Under the pieces are notes generated by a model that was given only the letters and a program-made list of their open reading frames with translations, was not told where the DNA came from and ran no database searches. This document shows positions 62,067-64,000 of a DNA stretch of 64,000 bases, one piece after another. The first letter of the stretch is position 1, and each line of letters starts with the position of its first letter. Source of the stretch: Tsuneonella sp. CC-YZS046 (lineage in GTDB: Bacteria > Pseudomonadota > Alphaproteobacteria > Sphingomonadales > Sphingomonadaceae); the NCBI RefSeq assembly GCF_035581365.1, contig NZ_CP141590.1:1908501-1972500 (forward strand), in the 5' to 3' direction. A program made the position numbers and the translations under genes.

Positions 62067-63262
62067 GCGGCTTCTCCCTCCATGCTGCGGACAGACGGCC
62101 GGGCCACTCCACGGCGGCGCTTGACCAGTTCCAGGAAACTTTCGACCCGGGTGCGGATATGCTCCAGGGCCATGGATTCATGCTCCGTCTCGATCAGGAG
62201 ATGCGGCATTTCGGCACGCTCGAACGCCTCCTTCACTTCCGGATAATAATACATGTGCGGTTCACAGAACTTGGCCATCAGCACGATCATGCCCTCCGCC
62301 GATTGCCTGCGCATCGCGTCGATCAGGAATGCGTCCCAGTCCACATCGTTCTGAACCCGGGTCGGGCACGGCACGCCGGTGTTGCGATCCATGTACCAGC
62401 GCGCGAGGCCATCCATCGGGTCGCCTTCTTCCGGCACGTCGGTCGAGATGAAGCGGAAGCCGTGATAGAGGTCGTCCCCCACCACCACCGCGCCGCATCC
62501 CTCGATCATGTCCAACAGTTCGGGCTTGGGCGCCTGGCAGAAATGGCCCGACAGGTGCAGGCGGATCGCCCGGCTGTCCCGCGCCGCCGGCTCGTGGGGA
62601 ATGGCGGCAAGCAGGGCTTCCAGGAGGTCGGTATGCTCCCGCCTGTCCATCACCATGCTCGATTTGACCACGCTCTGCATCTGGCTGGCGGTGAGCGACG
62701 CCCGCCCATCGACCCGCATCTGATACAGCTGGCGGATCAGCGCGCGGTTGCGGTTGAACAGGCGGATACTGGCGCGCATCGCCTCATCCTCGACCGGCCG
62801 GCCAAGGAAATCCTCCAGCTCGGAACGCAGCTTCTCGAAACTTTCCTTCGCCCGGCCGAATGTCCACGGATCGCACATGGAGGAAATGAGCTGGAAGAAG
62901 ATCACCCGCGTTTCCGGCAGGGCCACGCGCACCGCGTCCGCCGCGCCGAGCAATTGCACGCAGTGGTCGCCGAACATGATCGCATCGAGAACCGCAAGGT
63001 CGCCCTTCCCTGCCTGGTCCACGGCGCTGCGGGTGAAGCCGCAATAGAACGGGAACAGCAGCCCGTGGCCCACCGTGATCGGATCATCCGATTCCTGGAT
63101 GATGACAGGCAGCGCGCCGGCGGCATGAGCCATTTCCGAAGGGAAATTCATGGGAAACGAGCCGATCACCGGCTGGCCGCTGCGCGCCTTCCAGGCACGC
63201 GCATAACCCAGCGGATCGGCACTCACCTCGCCAAACCGCGTGAGTATTTCCGAAACTGCCAT
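62063..63262 (-). CDS. 2-hydroxyacyl-CoA dehydratase / benzoyl-CoA reductase-family small subunit, copy 2
   Basis: A 399-residue HgdB/BcrC-like subunit paralogous to the one at 50.2 kb, sharing ARAWKARSGQPVIGSFPM, AHAAGALPVIIQE, FYCG, FGDHCVQLLG, GHFCQAPKPELLDMIE and AKFCEPHMYYYPE. Shared cysteines are 74, 101, 242, 299 and 333. It is the first gene of the operon small subunit-large subunit-activase-membrane protein-ADH. The divergent CoA-transferase-like gene starts ~240 bases away across a control region with a repeated motif. Confidence 0.9.
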   Translation of the reverse strand: MAVSEILTRFGEVSADPLGYARAWKARSGQPVIGSFPMNFPSEMAHAAGALPVIIQESDDPITVGHGLLFPFYCGFTRSAVDQAGKGDLAVLDAIMFGDHCVQLLGAADAVRVALPETRVIFFQLISSMCDPWTFGRAKESFEKLRSELEDFLGRPVEDEAMRASIRLFNRNRALIRQLYQMRVDGRASLTASQMQSVVKSSMVMDRREHTDLLEALLAAIPHEPAARDSRAIRLHLSGHFCQAPKPELLDMIEGCGAVVVGDDLYHGFRFISTDVPEEGDPMDGLARWYMDRNTGVPCPTRVQNDVDWDAFLIDAMRRQSAEGMIVLMAKFCEPHMYYYPEVKEAFERAEMPHLLIETEHESMALEHIRTRVESFLELVKRRRGVARPSVRSMEGEAA

Positions 63263-63504
63263 GCCGTCGACTCTCCGTCACCTGTATATTTCTTTCAGTG
63301 AGTATGCCTCATTAACGGATAAGGTCAAGGCTTACCCTGCGGGGCGGCGGATGATAGAGCGGCGAAATGGCCGTTAAATCGAGCGATGTTGCGGGAAATC
63401 GCAGTTTCCGAAATTTTTGGACCGGCTAATGAGCTTGATCTCGATTGCCGGATATGCTGCATTTTAGTGAGTATGTTTCAATAAAAGATACGGGGGATGA
63501 TGGA
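63263..63504. promoter_or_regulatory. Divergent control region with a repeated AGTGAGTATG motif
   Basis: The 242-base gap between the second dehydratase operon and the CoA-transferase gene holds AGTGAGTATGCCTCA (63297-63311) and AGTGAGTATGTTTCA (63466-63480). Both fit TGAGTATG-YY-TCA, an imperfect inverted repeat TGA-N7-TCA. One copy lies close to each divergent start, which suggests a shared regulator. GGGGGA (63492-63497) is the likely ribosome site of the plus-strand gene. No gene seen. Confidence 0.6.
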
Positions 63505-64000
63505 ATGGGACCACTGAAAGGCGTGCGGGTGCTGGAAATGTCCAATATCGGACCAGGCCCGTTCTGCGGCATGCTGCTGTCCGATCTCGGCGCGGACGTG
63601 CTGCGGGTCGACCGTCTCGTCCCCGGCGATCTGGGCTTCGCCATCGATCCCCGCTTCGACCTGCTCCATCGCGGCAAGCAGGCGATCGCGATCGACCTGA
63701 AGCATCCGGATGGCGTGGCGACTGTGCGCGGCCTGGCCCGGCAGGCCGACCTGCTGATCGAAGGATATCGCCCGGGGGTGATGGAAAAGCTCGGCCTCGG
63801 CCCCGATCCGCTGCTCTCGGACAATCCCCGGCTGGTCTATGGCCGCATGACCGGCTGGGGCCAGCAGGGCAGCTACGCCGCCATGGCGGGTCATGACATC
63901 AACTATATCGGCGTGGCGGGCGCGCTTGCCGGGATCGGCCCGAAGGATGGCGATCCGGTGCCGCCGCTCAATCTGGTGGGGGATTTCGCGGGAGGCTCGC
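63505..64000 (+). CDS. CaiB/BaiF family CoA transferase or alpha-methylacyl-CoA racemase (3' end cut)
   Basis: The first 165 residues of a family III CoA-transferase. The start ATG at 63505 gives MGPLKGVRVLEMSNIGPGPF, the conserved N-terminus, followed by MLLSDLGADVLRVDR, GKQAIAIDLKHPDGV, LLIEGYRPGVMEKLGLG, YGRMTGWGQQG and AGHDINYIGVAGAL. This MAGHDINYI pattern is that of alpha-methylacyl-CoA racemases, the closer subgroup. The gene runs past the window end and no stop is seen. It faces the dehydratase operon and may supply it with CoA esters. Confidence 0.87.
   Translation, partial: MGPLKGVRVLEMSNIGPGPFCGMLLSDLGADVLRVDRLVPGDLGFAIDPRFDLLHRGKQAIAIDLKHPDGVATVRGLARQADLLIEGYRPGVMEKLGLGPDPLLSDNPRLVYGRMTGWGQQGSYAAMAGHDINYIGVAGALAGIGPKDGDPVPPLNLVGDFAGGS

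Noticed and set aside
1..64000. Prophage, insertion sequence or integrative element
   Set aside because: No transposase, integrase, phage structural gene, tRNA-associated att site or flanking long repeats were seen; the catabolic region may be mobile but shows no borders here.

Overview
The window is a GC-rich chromosomal segment from an aerobic alphaproteobacterium, almost certainly of the order Sphingomonadales. The evidence is gene content and order: a DUF2794 gene beside a short serine acetyltransferase, an HdaA-type DnaA regulator next to a DUF2066 protein and purM, HolC-PepA-LptD-SurA-PdxA-RsmA in one block, malate synthase G, and a circularly permuted two-piece tmRNA with the tag ANDNEALALAA. 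There is no prophage, insertion sequence, CRISPR array, tRNA or rRNA that I can see.

Layout. 1-5.4 kb: the 5' part of a membrane PAS-GGDEF-EAL protein, a methyltransferase, glmS and a VapBC-type toxin-antitoxin pair lying between glmS and glmU. 5.4-24 kb: housekeeping genes for cell-wall precursor synthesis (glmU), replication control and polymerase (hdaA, holC), purines (purM, purN, ndk), outer-membrane assembly (lptD, surA), pyridoxal phosphate (pdxA), ribosome maturation (rsmA) and the glyoxylate shunt (glcB). 24-30.5 kb: tmRNA, mscL, a LemA-TPM-TPM-Nudix group, a hydrolase and purU. 30.5-35 kb: a DUF2946 protein, a TonB receptor, a mostly empty 540-base stretch and an FAD oxidoreductase.

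35-64 kb is an accessory catabolic region. A long minus-strand series (49.8 down to 35.05 kb) encodes short-chain dehydrogenases, two acyl-CoA dehydrogenases, a hydroxyacyl-CoA kinase-like protein, an acyl-CoA ligase, a TonB receptor, an aldehyde dehydrogenase, a P450 and its ferredoxin, an NTF2-fold protein and an EthD-like protein. Around it lie two paralogous pairs of 2-hydroxyacyl-CoA dehydratase/benzoyl-CoA reductase-family subunits (50.2-52.8 and 60.7-63.3 kb), one ATP-dependent activase (59.75 kb), a 71-residue membrane protein, a zinc alcohol dehydrogenase, a second CoA ligase, a PQQ cytochrome c alcohol dehydrogenase, a VOC protein, a TetR regulator and the start of a CaiB/AMACR-type CoA transferase or racemase.

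Taken together the accessory genes look like a complete peripheral route for one or a few hydrophobic substrates: TonB-dependent uptake, hydroxylation by P450, alcohol and aldehyde oxidation (PQQ-ADH, Zn-ADH, ALDH), CoA activation, beta-oxidation-like steps, and removal of awkwardly placed hydroxyl groups by a phosphorylation-elimination pair (kinase plus ACAD) and by radical dehydratases. The most unusual point is that enzymes of a normally oxygen-sensitive, ATP-driven radical family occur in duplicate beside oxygen-dependent chemistry. The substrate cannot be read from the sequence.
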